In this document: positions 28,836 to 37,401 of the stretch, piece by piece
Layout: each line of letters opens with the position of its first letter
How positions within the stretch are numbered: the first letter of the stretch is position 1
NCBI GenBank assembly: GCA_039636785.1
Contig: CP144169.1
Location: 3,472,001 to 3,536,000 of the forward strand
Reading direction: 5' to 3'
Origin: Micrococcaceae bacterium Sec5.7
Lineage (GTDB): Bacteria > Actinomycetota > Actinomycetes > Actinomycetales > Micrococcaceae
Length of the DNA stretch: 64,000 bases
Made by a program: the position numbers and the translations under genes
The notes under the pieces: model-generated
Told to the model about the DNA's origin: nothing
Databases searched by the model: none
The model's input: only the letters and a program-made list of their open reading frames with translations

Positions 28836-29002
28836 TGGTCTTCCTGACAGGACTGGCCACAGCAGTGGCCCTCGTAACCTGCGACGTCCTGCGCGTATTG
28901 CGGCCGGATGCGCCGCTCCCTCGAGCCGCCGTCTACACTACCGCGGCTCTCCTTTCCATAATTGGCGTCTCACTCCTGGCGCGGCTCATGCATCTGCTGT
29001 GA
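28832..29002 (+). CDS. 56-residue two-TM membrane protein
   Basis: A tiny protein starting MMVFLTGLATAVALVTCDVL, with two hydrophobic segments joined by a short charged loop (RPDAPLPRA). The ATG overlaps the previous stop (ATGA), strong evidence that it is translated as part of the operon. It may be an accessory subunit of the glycan export or polymerisation complex. No family is recognised. Confidence 0.65.
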   Translation: MMVFLTGLATAVALVTCDVLRVLRPDAPLPRAAVYTTAALLSIIGVSLLARLMHLL

Positions 29003-29071
29003 CCGGCACTACCGTGCTGGTTGCTGGGGCAGCTGAAACCAACCACCGAACTAGATAGGGATGACGTACAA

Positions 29072-29812
29072 ATGAGTAGGTTAAAGAAACTAGGCACGAT
29101 CGGAACTCTCGGCGTGATAATTTCGGGCGGCCTGATATTCGGTTCCGCCCAGGCAGGTTCGGCGGCTACATGCCGCACCGGCCTGGCCGCGCCAACGAAC
29201 ACATATCCCGGCACCGTCGCGGCCGCCACGAACTTCGAGGCCAACAGCCTCTCCCCATTCATTGCGAGTACGGCGGGAACCGGTACGGCGGCTGTCACCA
29301 GCCCGCTGGCCCACTCCGGAACCTGCGCAGCCACACTGCACGTGACAGCGGATGCCGGCTCCATAGCGAATTCTGCGCTGTCCCTGGCAGCAGGCACCAC
29401 AACGGCCTACGCGGACGGCTGGTTTAACATCACAAAGGCAGGAGTCGCCGGGAACGACGTCCCGTACTACCGGTTCTTCTCCGGCAGCACCCGTATTGCG
29501 GATGTCTACCGGTACAACAGCAATGGACAGCTCTGGCTCCGGGTGACCGCGCCGAACGGGACGTTTGTCTACACGCAGCTGAAGGCCTCGAGCATTCCGC
29601 TGAACTCCTGGCATCGTGTCACCATGCGGGTCTCGGCCAGGGGCACTGCATCAACGATCCAAGTGTGGTTTGACGGCTCGCCGGAATTCACCAGCAGCAC
29701 GGTCAAAATGGGCGCCACGAGCCTGAGTTCAATCATGCTCGGGTCCGAGCACGCCCGCCAGATGGGAGACAGCTACATCGACGACGTCATCATCAAGCGG
29801 TCAGCCACCTGA
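29072..29812 (+). CDS. Secreted jelly-roll (LamG-like) protein
   Basis: About 246 residues. A signal peptide (LGTIGTLGVIISGGLIFGSAQAGSAA) leads to a mature beta-rich domain. The strands ADGWFNITKAG, PYYRFFSGSTRIADVYR, LNSWHRVTMRVSARG, IQVWFDGSPEFTS and SYIDDVIIKR follow the order of concanavalin A/LamG or polysaccharide-lyase-like sandwiches. The start at 29072 follows AGGGATGA. As the last gene of the cluster, it is probably a binding or surface-attachment protein for the exported polymer, but catalytic residues cannot be assigned. Confidence 0.78.
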   Translation: MSRLKKLGTIGTLGVIISGGLIFGSAQAGSAATCRTGLAAPTNTYPGTVAAATNFEANSLSPFIASTAGTGTAAVTSPLAHSGTCAATLHVTADAGSIANSALSLAAGTTTAYADGWFNITKAGVAGNDVPYYRFFSGSTRIADVYRYNSNGQLWLRVTAPNGTFVYTQLKASSIPLNSWHRVTMRVSARGTASTIQVWFDGSPEFTSSTVKMGATSLSSIMLGSEHARQMGDSYIDDVIIKRSAT

Positions 29813-29845
29813 TACGGACCCGCTGACCACTACCTCCGCTCAGGA

Positions 29846-30018
29846 GCTCTGGCCTGCCCACGGAATGCACTTCTCTCACCTGACTTCGGACTCGTCACTG
29901 CAGGAAGGGCACGCCTTTTGCCGCAGCGGCCGGGGTCCCCGAACGGTCGTTCGACGGCGGCCACGATGATGTTCCCGAGCGCCGCTATGACGCGCCCGTA
30001 TCAGCCGGCGCCATCCGA
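29846..30018 (+). pseudogene. Degenerate 5' copy of the DUF4031/HD gene
   Basis: This stretch repeats, with substitutions and small indels, the first 170 bp of the gene starting at 30366. Matching pieces include GCCCACGGAA, CACTTCTCTCACCTGA, GCCGCAGCGGCCGGGGTCCC and CAGCCGGCGCCATCC in the same order. Its frame is broken several times. It is a relic of a tandem duplication, about 515 bp upstream of the intact copy. Confidence 0.75.
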
Positions 30019-30356
30019 GTTTGAACCGGCACGCCAGGACCGCACCGGTCCCGGGCTCGCCACGGCCACCGCTGGCTCGGCCGGGAGCGACCCCGGTTTC
30101 CAGAAAGCCATCACCGAAGCCCTTCCGATGCCGTGTCAGCGGGACAGGCGGCCGGTGCCAGGCCGAGTTCAAGATCGCCGGCACCGACGCCACGTGCCGC
30201 GGGCAGGTCAACTTCCACGCCCAGCTGGATGCAGCGCTCGACAAGCATTTGACCACCAGGATGCTGCAGCCGGAGCCTGAAATCGTCAAGGTCACCGAGA
30301 TCCGCAAGCAGGCCGCGGCCCACCGCCCCGCACTCCATCAATCCACGGCACACTAG
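30019..30356 (+). other. Possible short coding remnant, unidentified
   Basis: Between the degenerate copy and the HD gene, one frame (about 30117-30356) encodes a protein-like stretch: CRVSGTGGRCQAEFKIAG, then QVNFHAQLDAALDKHLT, ending at a TAG at 30354. It has cysteines and an amphipathic pattern but no convincing start codon or ribosome site. It may be the tail of a broken small gene. I do not recognise it. Confidence 0.3.
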
Positions 30357-30365
30357 ACTTCATGC

Positions 30366-31235
30366 ATGGCCATCTACCTGGATCCGCCGCTTTGGCCAGC
30401 CCACGGAACGCACTTCTCTCACCTGATTTCGGACACGTCGCTGCAGGAACTGCATGCCTTTGCCGCAGCGGCCGGGGTCCCCGGACGGGCGTTCGACGGC
30501 GACCACTATGATGTCCCGGAGCACCGCTACAACGGCCTCGTGTCAGCCGGCGCCATCCCCGTTGAAGCCCGGATCCTGGTCCGCAAGCTCATCGGCTGCG
30601 GCCTGCGCATTCGCGCCCGCGAGCGCAGCGAATCCCTGAAAGTGCCGCTGCTGAACCGCTGGAATACGGTGATGCCCGGCCATGATGCCCTGTTCCTGGA
30701 CCTGCTGGACCGTTGGGGCGAGAGCCACCGCAAGTACCACGGCCGCACCCATCTGCTGGCCGTGCTGGAAGCCCTGGACCTGCTCAGCGAGCCCACCGAA
30801 CCGTCCCGCTCCGTGGTGCTCGCGGCCTGGTTCCACGATGCCGTCTACCGCGGAACTGCAGGCCAGGATGAGGAAGAATCCGCCAGGCTGGCCGAAGACA
30901 GGCTCACGGCCGCCGGCCTCCCGGCCGACCAAGTGGAAGAAGTGGCCAGGCTGGTTCTGCTCACCACCGCGCACCAGCCGGACCCAGGAGATGACGACGG
31001 CGCCCTGCTGTGCGACGCCGACCTCTCCGTTCTCGGCGGCGAGCCTGTGGCCTACTCCCGTTATCTGGCAGCTGTCCGGGAAGATTATGCACACATCGGT
31101 GACGCCGATTTCGCAGCCGGACGCGCCGCCGTCGTCCGTCAGTTGCTGGAAGTTGACCCGCTCTTCCACAGCGCCCGCGCCCGCGAACTGTGGCAGGACG
31201 CCGCCCGCCGGAACCTCCAGGGCGAACTCGGGTGA
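30366..31235 (+). CDS. DUF4031 domain fused to HD-type phosphohydrolase
   Basis: A 289-residue cytoplasmic protein. The first 85 residues (MAIYLDPPLWPAHGTHFSHLISD...YDVPEHRY) match DUF4031. The rest is a predicted metal-dependent HD phosphohydrolase: RKYHGRTHLLAVLEAL supplies the first His, AAWFHDAVYRG the HD pair, and LLCDADLSVLGG the last Asp. Substrates for this group are unknown; small nucleotides are likely. It overlaps the next gene by 4 bp (GTGA), suggesting a functional link with the ComB-like phosphatase. Confidence 0.85.
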   Translation: MAIYLDPPLWPAHGTHFSHLISDTSLQELHAFAAAAGVPGRAFDGDHYDVPEHRYNGLVSAGAIPVEARILVRKLIGCGLRIRARERSESLKVPLLNRWNTVMPGHDALFLDLLDRWGESHRKYHGRTHLLAVLEALDLLSEPTEPSRSVVLAAWFHDAVYRGTAGQDEEESARLAEDRLTAAGLPADQVEEVARLVLLTTAHQPDPGDDDGALLCDADLSVLGGEPVAYSRYLAAVREDYAHIGDADFAAGRAAVVRQLLEVDPLFHSARARELWQDAARRNLQGELG

Positions 31236-31984
31236 CAGAGCTTCTTGCCGCGCACCGGCAGCTGCCCTTCACGGTCCGGTTCGAATGGGGGCTCGACGGC
31301 GCCATGGCCATTGCGCCCGGCGCGGAGCTTGCCGTGGTGGTTGATGTTCTCTCGTTCACCACGTGCGTAAGCGTCGCTGTGGACCGCGGGGCGCACGTGC
31401 TGCCGTACCGATGGAACGACGAATCGGCCGCCGCGTTTGCCGCTGAACAGGGCGCTGAACTGGCCGGGCGCCGGGGCGGTCCCGGACTCAACCTCTCCCC
31501 TGCGAGCCTCCGCAGGGCGCACGGGTTGAGCCGTGTGGTGTTGCCCTCGCCCAACGGCTCCACCATCTCGCGTGCCCTGGCAGGGCTGGTGCCGCGGGTG
31601 GTTGCGGTGTCGCTGCGGAATGCCCGGGCCACTGCCGAGTGGGCCGCAGCCCAACTCCCTCCGGCCGCAACCATTGCCGTCATCGCCGCGGGTGAGGGGT
31701 GGCCCGGCGGTGGATTGCGTCCGGCCGTTGAGGATCAACTCGGTGCGGGTGCCTTCCTGGCGGCTCTCCCTGAACACCGCGGTTCCGGTTTTTCGCCGGA
31801 GGCGCAGTGGGCCCTTGAAGCGTTCAGCGCTGCCGAACCTCGGCTGGCGGACACCTTGGAGGAGTGCTCCAGCGGGCGCGAACTGATCTTCGCCGGCTAC
31901 GCAGAGGACGTGGCCATCTCAGCGGAACTGAACCAGAGCAGCGCCGTAGCGCTGCTGACGAATGGCGCGTTCCGGCGCGCCTAG
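31232..31984 (+). CDS. ComB-like 2-phosphosulfolactate phosphatase family protein
   Basis: About 250 residues with the family blocks LAVVVDVLSFTTCVSVAVDRG, LPSPNGSTIS and IAAGEGWPGGGLRPAVEDQLGAGAFL. The family founder hydrolyses 2-phospho-3-sulfolactate in coenzyme M synthesis. Actinobacterial members have no coenzyme M role that I know of, so the true substrate is uncertain. The GTG at 31232 overlaps the preceding stop and fits the family start. Its presence in an organism with sulfonate catabolism genes is notable but could be coincidence. Confidence 0.82.
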   Translation: MTELLAAHRQLPFTVRFEWGLDGAMAIAPGAELAVVVDVLSFTTCVSVAVDRGAHVLPYRWNDESAAAFAAEQGAELAGRRGGPGLNLSPASLRRAHGLSRVVLPSPNGSTISRALAGLVPRVVAVSLRNARATAEWAAAQLPPAATIAVIAAGEGWPGGGLRPAVEDQLGAGAFLAALPEHRGSGFSPEAQWALEAFSAAEPRLADTLEECSSGRELIFAGYAEDVAISAELNQSSAVALLTNGAFRRA

Positions 31985-32025
31985 CAGCCCTTTACCGTGG
32001 CAGGCTCCAGTGGCAGACTGCTCGG

Positions 32026-32469
32026 ATGAACCTAAGCATCCAGTGCCTGAGCATCGATTCCCCTGACCCTGCCGTTCCGGCGAAATTTTGGGAGCAGGCC
32101 CTGGGCTGGCGCCGCACCTTCGAATCGGAGGAGGAAATCGCCCTCGAACCTCCGGCAGGCAGCCCCCAGGATGGCGTCTCGCCGGACCTGCTTTTCCTGA
32201 AGGTTCCCGAGCGCAAAGAACGGAAGAACCGGCTGCATCTGGATCTCAGGCCGGACGATCAGGCCGCCGAGGTTGCACGATTGGAAGCCCTCGGCGCCAC
32301 CCGGACGTCCGTGGGCCAGGGCCGTGAAGTCACGTGGGTGGTGATGGCCGATCCCGACGGCAACGAGTTCTGTGTGCTGCGCCCGCTCCGTCCCGAGGAG
32401 CTAGAAGCCCAGGGCCTCGTCCAGGGGCAGGGGACTCAAATGCTCGACGCCCAGGAACTCATGGACTAG
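32026..32469 (+). CDS. VOC (glyoxalase/bleomycin-resistance) family protein
   Basis: A 147-residue single-domain protein of the vicinal oxygen chelate fold. LSIQCLSIDSPDPAVPAKFWEQALGWRR starts the first beta-alpha-beta module, and the second ends VVMADPDGNEFCVL, a VOC hallmark with a probable metal-ligand Glu. LHLDLRPDD provides a His. The start at 32026 is the family methionine; the frame is open further upstream inside the previous gene. Function unknown. Many members bind or modify small toxic metabolites. Confidence 0.85.
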   Translation: MNLSIQCLSIDSPDPAVPAKFWEQALGWRRTFESEEEIALEPPAGSPQDGVSPDLLFLKVPERKERKNRLHLDLRPDDQAAEVARLEALGATRTSVGQGREVTWVVMADPDGNEFCVLRPLRPEELEAQGLVQGQGTQMLDAQELMD

Positions 32470-32599
32470 GCACCCCGGATTTGCGGTACGGCGTCGCTGT
32501 CGCGCCGCGGTGGGGGAAAGTCCGCGGTCTGCCCGCCCGGTCTTTGGCGATGTGCACAAGCGGGCGGCCGTGATGGCCAGACCGCCGTCCGGGTGCGGG

Positions 32600-33676
32600 C
32601 TACGGCCGGGCGTTGAAGACGTCGGATCCGAAGCGGTTCAGTCCTGGTGCACCGGCGTGGCCGAGGTAGGGAAGCGAGAAGATATCTTCTATGCTGGCCA
32701 GCAGGCTGTAGTGGTTGTACATCGTATCTGAGGTGGTGCCGCCCTTGATCAGGGGTGAAATGACCAGTGCACCGATCCGTCCGCCGGCGGTGCCTCCCGG
32801 TATCCCGGAGGGTCCCGTCGCCCGGCCCTCGGCCTCATCGAAGGTGATGACCAGGATGCCGTCCTTCTTGAAGGCCGGGGAGTCCAGAATAGTCGGTACC
32901 TGCTGTTTCAACCAGGCATCGGCACTGGCCAGCCCGCCGGGACGTCCGTCCACGCATGGCGAGTCGTGGCCGTCATTGCACAGGTTCGGAGTGATGTAGG
33001 ACAGGTTGGGCGTCTTTTGGACCGAGGCCAGGTCGCCGGTGAGGGTGCTGAAATCAACCACGTTGCTCTGGCATTCCGGGGAGGAGGTAATGCTCTGGAA
33101 GTAGACGAACGGGTTGTGCCGGGTGGCGTACTGGTCCCCGATTTTGGCGCCCTGATTGCCGTCCTTGGCCCCCAGTTCCGGGTGCCGGCAAGAGGTCTTC
33201 ATGTCCTCCATGTAGCCTTTCCAGGTCTTGCCGGCAGACATCAGCTGACCGGCAACTGTGTCGACAGAAGCCGGATAGACGCAGCCGGTTCCCTGGATCT
33301 GGTCCGGTGCGGCGGTCCCGGTGGAGGTGAAGGGCTCATATGTCGGACAGTCCCCGCGCGTGGCTGCGTTCGATTCCTGACCCGAGATCTGGGCGAGGTA
33401 GTTCGGTGCCGACGGGTGCGCGGTAGCGTAGTACTGGGTCAGCAGCACTCCCTGGCCGCGCAATGTCTGCGATAGGTACGGGGCTTCGGATCCGGAGCCC
33501 CAGACTTTGTCATAACCCTCGTTTTCAAGGTTGATCACAAACACGTGCTCCAGGTTGGGCGGGGGCGTCGGCTGGCACGCGGTCAGCGCCATGAGGGCCC
33601 CCGTAGCAATGGCCACCCATGGCGCGCGGCGTTTCCCGATCGGGATTGGAATGCTTCCAGCGCTGCTACGGCTCAT
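32600..33676 (-). CDS. Lipoprotein phosphoesterase (PF04185-like acid phosphatase)
   Basis: A 358-residue exported protein with a membrane segment and lipobox (MALTAC, about residue 34). The catalytic domain matches the phosphoesterase family of AcpA and bacterial phospholipase C: VFVINLENEGYDKVWG, THPSAPNYLAQISG-like ATAHPSAPNYLAQISG, ITPNLCNDGHDSPC, and VITFDEAEG near residue 275. Metal-binding residues (Asn/Glu, Asp, His, Glu) fit a phosphatase acting outside the cell, likely to scavenge phosphate. Monocistronic. Confidence 0.85.
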   Translation of the reverse strand: MSRSSAGSIPIPIGKRRAPWVAIATGALMALTACQPTPPPNLEHVFVINLENEGYDKVWGSGSEAPYLSQTLRGQGVLLTQYYATAHPSAPNYLAQISGQESNAATRGDCPTYEPFTSTGTAAPDQIQGTGCVYPASVDTVAGQLMSAGKTWKGYMEDMKTSCRHPELGAKDGNQGAKIGDQYATRHNPFVYFQSITSSPECQSNVVDFSTLTGDLASVQKTPNLSYITPNLCNDGHDSPCVDGRPGGLASADAWLKQQVPTILDSPAFKKDGILVITFDEAEGRATGPSGIPGGTAGGRIGALVISPLIKGGTTSDTMYNHYSLLASIEDIFSLPYLGHAGAPGLNRFGSDVFNARP

Positions 33677-33955
33677 TTGTTCCGGCTTTCTGCTCGACCA
33701 CGTTCAATCTATGCCGTGGCGATGCCTGGAGACAATGCGTTTGCGGAAACTCTCAGGCTGGTGTTCGGCGCCTGGAAGCGATGGAACCCGGCGAGGCTCA
33801 GACCGTCAGGCAAGGCGAGGGATGCCTTCGCCCGGCGCAAGCCCGCACAACGCGGATCCGCGCGATCCGACCACCCGACGCACTCGTATGCATCGTCACC
33901 CTCGAACCGCAGACCCTGGCCGGACAGACCACAGTCAAGAAACTATATTTTCGCG

Positions 33956-34426
33956 TCAGGTGGCCTGGACGTGCGCGGCCAGCCGGTCGAACGATTCGCC
34001 CCAGCCTCTGCCGTGGCCGTCGCGGCTTTCCACGGATTCGAAGGGCCCCTGGATGAACGTCATCCGGGTGCCGAGGTCGGATTCCTCCAATGCAATGCTG
34101 ACCTCGGTCTCGGATCCGCGCGTGCCGTCCGGGTTGTCCCAGGCATGGGTGAAGTCAAGGCGGCCGGGCGGATCGATCCGGGTGTGGATGCCGCTCCACC
34201 ACAATTTTTCTCCGGTCTCCCCCTGGATCATGCAGGCCCGGTAGCGCCCGCCCACCTCCAGGTCTGTCTCAATGGTCTCGCGCGGAGTACGGAACCCCAG
34301 CGGACCCCACCACTCCGGCGCCTGATCGGGGTCCGTCAGCGCGGACCACACTACGTTGATGGGGGCCTCGAAATCGCGGGTGATGACCAGCATCAGCTCA
34401 TCCGTTGTGGCTGTTTGCTCAGACAT
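33956..34426 (-). CDS. SRPBCC (AHSA1-like) protein
   Basis: A 156-residue START-like fold protein. ITRDFEAPINVVWSALTDPDQAPEWWGP is the classic first helix block, followed by ETDLEVGGRYRACM and DRLAAHVQAT at the C-terminus. It overlaps by 8 bp the ArsR gene at 34419-34775, so regulator and ligand-binding protein are co-translated. It may bind a small hydrophobic ligand. Start 34426 (MSEQTATTDEL) matches the family. Confidence 0.88.
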   Translation of the reverse strand: MSEQTATTDELMLVITRDFEAPINVVWSALTDPDQAPEWWGPLGFRTPRETIETDLEVGGRYRACMIQGETGEKLWWSGIHTRIDPPGRLDFTHAWDNPDGTRGSETEVSIALEESDLGTRMTFIQGPFESVESRDGHGRGWGESFDRLAAHVQAT

Positions 34427-34775
34427 TTCGGCCTTCCTCGGTTTCCTTGGACTGGATTCTTTTGAGGTGCGCGTCCAACCGCTCAAAACCGGTGTCCCAG
34501 AAGCGGCGGTATTTCTCCATCCACTGGGTGGCTTCCCGCAGAGGTTCGGCTTCCAGACGGCTTGAGCGCCATTGGGCGGAGCGGCTGCGGGAGATCAGGC
34601 CGGCAGCCTCGAGCACTTTCAGATGGCGCGAGATGGCCGGGAGGCTGATCTCGAACGGTTCGGCGAGGTCATTAACCGTGGCCTCGCCGTCCACCAGCCT
34701 CGCCAGTATGGCCCGCCGCGTGGGATCTGCCAGTGCAGCGAAGATCATGCTGAGCTGGTCGCCTGCCATCTGCAC
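34419..34775 (-). CDS. ArsR-family regulator of SRPBCC genes
   Basis: A 118-residue ArsR-type repressor. It starts with MIFAALADPTRRAILARLVDGEATV after a short leader and has the recognition helix in EISLPAISRHLKVLEAAGLI and the wing SRSAQWRSSRL. No metal-binding cysteines are present, so it is the SRPBCC-linked subgroup. A palindrome TTAAC-N6-GTTAA at 34792-34807 lies 16 bp before its start. The same motif precedes the SRPBCC gene at 37525-38013, so the regulator may control both. Confidence 0.88.
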   Translation of the reverse strand: MQMAGDQLSMIFAALADPTRRAILARLVDGEATVNDLAEPFEISLPAISRHLKVLEAAGLISRSRSAQWRSSRLEAEPLREATQWMEKYRRFWDTGFERLDAHLKRIQSKETEEGRNV

Positions 34776-34791
34776 CTAACCGTTCCCTTAA

Positions 34792-34807
34792 TTAACTAAT
34801 ATGTTAA
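34792..34807. promoter_or_regulatory. Candidate ArsR operator TTAAC-N6-GTTAA, site 1
   Basis: TTAACTAATATGTTAA is an inverted repeat upstream of the ArsR-SRPBCC pair read leftward. It is AT-rich in a GC-rich genome. The motif is nearly identical to that at 38102-38117; both are followed by ATATG. Confidence 0.65.
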
Positions 34808-35320
34808 ATATGGCGAAGGGATTCCGTAGTGTCAAGCACCGGCTCCTACGATTGCGCAATGCCGCCACCCCGGCCAGCGCAAGAGCGCAGCGGCCGCCGA
34901 CGGCGCCACCTTGCAGCACCGCCGGCTCAAGCCAACTCACCCATCCCGCATCTCGGCCAGTTGAGCAGCTGCGTAAAACTCCGTCAGACACCCCGGATTC
35001 AAGCCAGAACGGCCCGGAATTGGAGCTCCTGATGGAGATTTCGTCCAATTACGCCGGGCGGCCAACAATCTGCCGGAACGCCAGCTGGTTCCATGCCGTT
35101 CGCATACGGCAACGCAGACTGGACGTGCAGACGTACAAGGAAATCGGTCAAGGCCACTAAGCAGAGCAGGTGCCGGTGCTGGGCACGCACGCCCAGGACC
35201 CCGAATACGGCACCATCATTCCGGCTGCAATCCGGGGACATCCCTGCCTTCTCAGGCTGGGCCGGCAACGTACCGGTGCGACATGTGGGCCGGAGACGTC
35301 CACGGCGTCTGAGCGCGCGC
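34808..35320. other. Intergenic region without recognisable gene
   Basis: About 510 bp between the ArsR promoter and the YccF gene. Several open frames run through it, but none shows a domain, ribosome site or consistent codon pattern. I see nothing further I can name. Confidence 0.5.
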
Positions 35321-35722
35321 CTAGCGGTAGCTTTTGACGAACGGGGAGTTGGTGGGCACAATCTGCTTGCCAAGTGGCATCAGGGAGACCGGGATGAGCT
35401 TGAGGTTCGCGATGGCCAGCGGGATGCCGATGATGGTGATGGCCATGGCGAACGCCGTGACAACGTGGCCGATCGCAATCCAGATTCCGGCAACCAGAAG
35501 CCAGATCACATTGCCCAGCAGCGAGAACACGCCGTTGCCGCCAGGCTTCTCCACCACCATGCGGCCGAACGGCCACAGTGTGTAGGAGGCGATCCTGAAC
35601 GAGGCGACGCCCCACGGGATGGTGACGATCAGCAGGCAGCAGATGATGCCGGCCAGAAAATAGCCGATGGCGAGCCACAGACCGCCAAAAACCAGCCAGA
35701 TGATGTTGAGCAGTGTCTTCAT
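35321..35722 (-). CDS. YccF-domain inner membrane protein
   Basis: A 133-residue membrane protein of the YccF (DUF307) family. Two similar halves each have a long hydrophobic hairpin and a repeated motif: IVTIPWGVASFRIASYTLWPFG in the first and IIGIPLAIANLKLIPVSLMPLG in the second. Predicted to span the membrane several times. Function is not established. Monocistronic. Confidence 0.9.
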   Translation of the reverse strand: MKTLLNIIWLVFGGLWLAIGYFLAGIICCLLIVTIPWGVASFRIASYTLWPFGRMVVEKPGGNGVFSLLGNVIWLLVAGIWIAIGHVVTAFAMAITIIGIPLAIANLKLIPVSLMPLGKQIVPTNSPFVKSYR

Positions 35723-35811
35723 CTATCCATTGTCTCCCGCCGGGTACGACAAAAAGGTAGGGGTTCACCCTGACTGAGCCCTGAATTGCCCGCTCCCGGA
35801 AGTTCAGACGC

Positions 35812-35855
35812 GGCTTCGACAGGCCCAACCGCCGGTGGAGGAGCTTGTCGAAACC
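35812..35855. repeat. TTCGACA dispersed hairpin repeat
   Basis: GGCTTCGACAGGC at 35812-35824 pairs with GAGCTTGTCGAAACC at 35841-35855, flanking AACCGCCGGTGG. Same family as the repeats at 37402-37503. Flanking the permease gene on the left. Confidence 0.65.
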
Positions 35856-35930
35856 TCTTGCCCTATGACAGGACGGGGTGAATAGTTTCAGTAAGCTGTC
35901 ACACCCGAAGGACGATATCTGGAGGAACCC

Positions 35931-37391
35931 ATGGCCGACGCAGGAAACCCGAATTCCATCATGCGGCGTAAGCCGATTGATGACATTGAGGAAGAGAACA
36001 AGCACAGCGGGCTGTTTAAGTCGCTGGGGTTGTGGCAGCTGACGGCGATCGGTGTCGGCGGGATCATCGGTGTGGGGATTTTCTCGCTCGCGGGGCTGGT
36101 GGCGGCCGGGAGCGAGGATACGCCCGGGGTGGGTCCGGCGGTGTTGTTCTCGTTCCTGATCGCGGGCCTGGCTTCGGCGGCCGCGGCGTTGTCCTATGCG
36201 GAGTTCGCCGGCATGATCCCGCGGGCGGGCTCGGCGTACACCTACGGGTATGTGGCGCTGGGCGAGGTGATCGGCTGGTTCATCGGCTGGGACCTGCTGC
36301 TGGAATACATCGCGATCGTGGCCGTCGTGGCGATCGGGATCTCCGGCTACTTCGACGCGTTCCTGACCGGGATCGGGATCAACATGCCGGACTGGATGAC
36401 CTCCACCGCCGATGAGGGCAAGGGCGGGATCGTGAACCTGCCCGCGATCCTGGTGTGCCTGCTGGTGACCTGGATCCTCTCCCGCGGCACCAAGGCCTTC
36501 GGCCGGTTCGAGCTCGTGGCCGTGGCCATCAAGGTCATCCTGATCCTGTTCATCATCGGCCTGGGCATCTTCTACATCGACACCAACAACTACAACCCGT
36601 TCATGCCCAGCGGCTTCGGCCCGGTCCTGGCCGGCTCCGCCACGGTCTTCTTCGCCGTGTTCGGCTACGACGCGATGTCCACCGCGGCCGAGGAAGCCGT
36701 GGACGGCAAGAAGCACATGCCCAAGGCCATCATCCTCTCCCTCATCATCGCCATGCTCCTCTACGTCGCGGCCACCCTGGTGCTGACCGGAATGCAGAAC
36801 TACAAGGACATCGACCCGAAAGCCGGCTTCGCCTCCGCGTTCCAGGGCGCGGGACTGCCCGTGATCGCCACCATCATCTCCGTCTTCGCCGTGCTCTCCA
36901 TCCTCACCGTGATGCTGACCTTCCTCCTGGGCGTCACCCGCGTCTGGTTCTCCATGAGCCGCGACGGCCTCCTCCCGGGCTGGTTCGCCGGCACCGACAA
37001 ACACGGCACCCCCCAACGCGTCACCTGGATCGCCGGCACCGCCTCGGCCCTGCTCGCCGGCGTGTTCCCCATCAAAGCCGTCGCGGACCTGACCAACATC
37101 GGCATCCTCGCCGCGTTCGTCGTCGTCTGCCTCGCCGTCATCGTCTTCCGCTACAAAAAACCAGACGCACCCCGGACCTTCCGCCTCCCGTTCATGCCCG
37201 CGGTCCCCGCCTTCGGCATCCTCGCCTCCGCACTGCTCATCTGGCAACTGCCCGCAGACACCAAATGGCGCTTCGTGATCTGGCTCATCATCGGCCTCGC
37301 CATCTACTTCCTCTACGGCCGCAAACACTCCCTCATGAACCCCGACAGCCCCCGCCACCAGGAAGCCGTGGAAATGCACCGGCCCTTGTGA
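35931..37391 (+). CDS. APC-family amino-acid permease (cationic amino acid transporter-like)
   Basis: A 486-residue permease with about twelve membrane segments. The first reads LTAIGVGGIIGVGIFSLAG, the conserved glycine-rich TM1 of the APC superfamily. SYAEFAGMIPRAGSAYTYGYVALGE (TM3 region) and FAVFGYDAMSTAAEEAVDGKKHMPKAI (TM6-7) mark the YfnA/CAT subgroup, which carries lysine, arginine or broad amino acids. It starts at 35931 after TGGAGGAACCC. It stands alone between two repeat clusters. Codon usage is strongly GC-ended. Confidence 0.9.
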   Translation: MADAGNPNSIMRRKPIDDIEEENKHSGLFKSLGLWQLTAIGVGGIIGVGIFSLAGLVAAGSEDTPGVGPAVLFSFLIAGLASAAAALSYAEFAGMIPRAGSAYTYGYVALGEVIGWFIGWDLLLEYIAIVAVVAIGISGYFDAFLTGIGINMPDWMTSTADEGKGGIVNLPAILVCLLVTWILSRGTKAFGRFELVAVAIKVILILFIIGLGIFYIDTNNYNPFMPSGFGPVLAGSATVFFAVFGYDAMSTAAEEAVDGKKHMPKAIILSLIIAMLLYVAATLVLTGMQNYKDIDPKAGFASAFQGAGLPVIATIISVFAVLSILTVMLTFLLGVTRVWFSMSRDGLLPGWFAGTDKHGTPQRVTWIAGTASALLAGVFPIKAVADLTNIGILAAFVVVCLAVIVFRYKKPDAPRTFRLPFMPAVPAFGILASALLIWQLPADTKWRFVIWLIIGLAIYFLYGRKHSLMNPDSPRHQEAVEMHRPL

Positions 37392-37401
37392 TGACCTGGC
37401 C

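Noticed and set aside
33677..33955. Possible gene between the phosphoesterase and SRPBCC genes
   Set aside because: Several frames are open, but none has a start context, domain or consistent codon pattern.
35157..37379. A 740-codon open frame on the minus strand
   Set aside because: It is antisense to the well-matched APC permease. Its length comes from the strongly GC-ended codons of that gene, and its protein is low-complexity His/Gly/Asp without domains.
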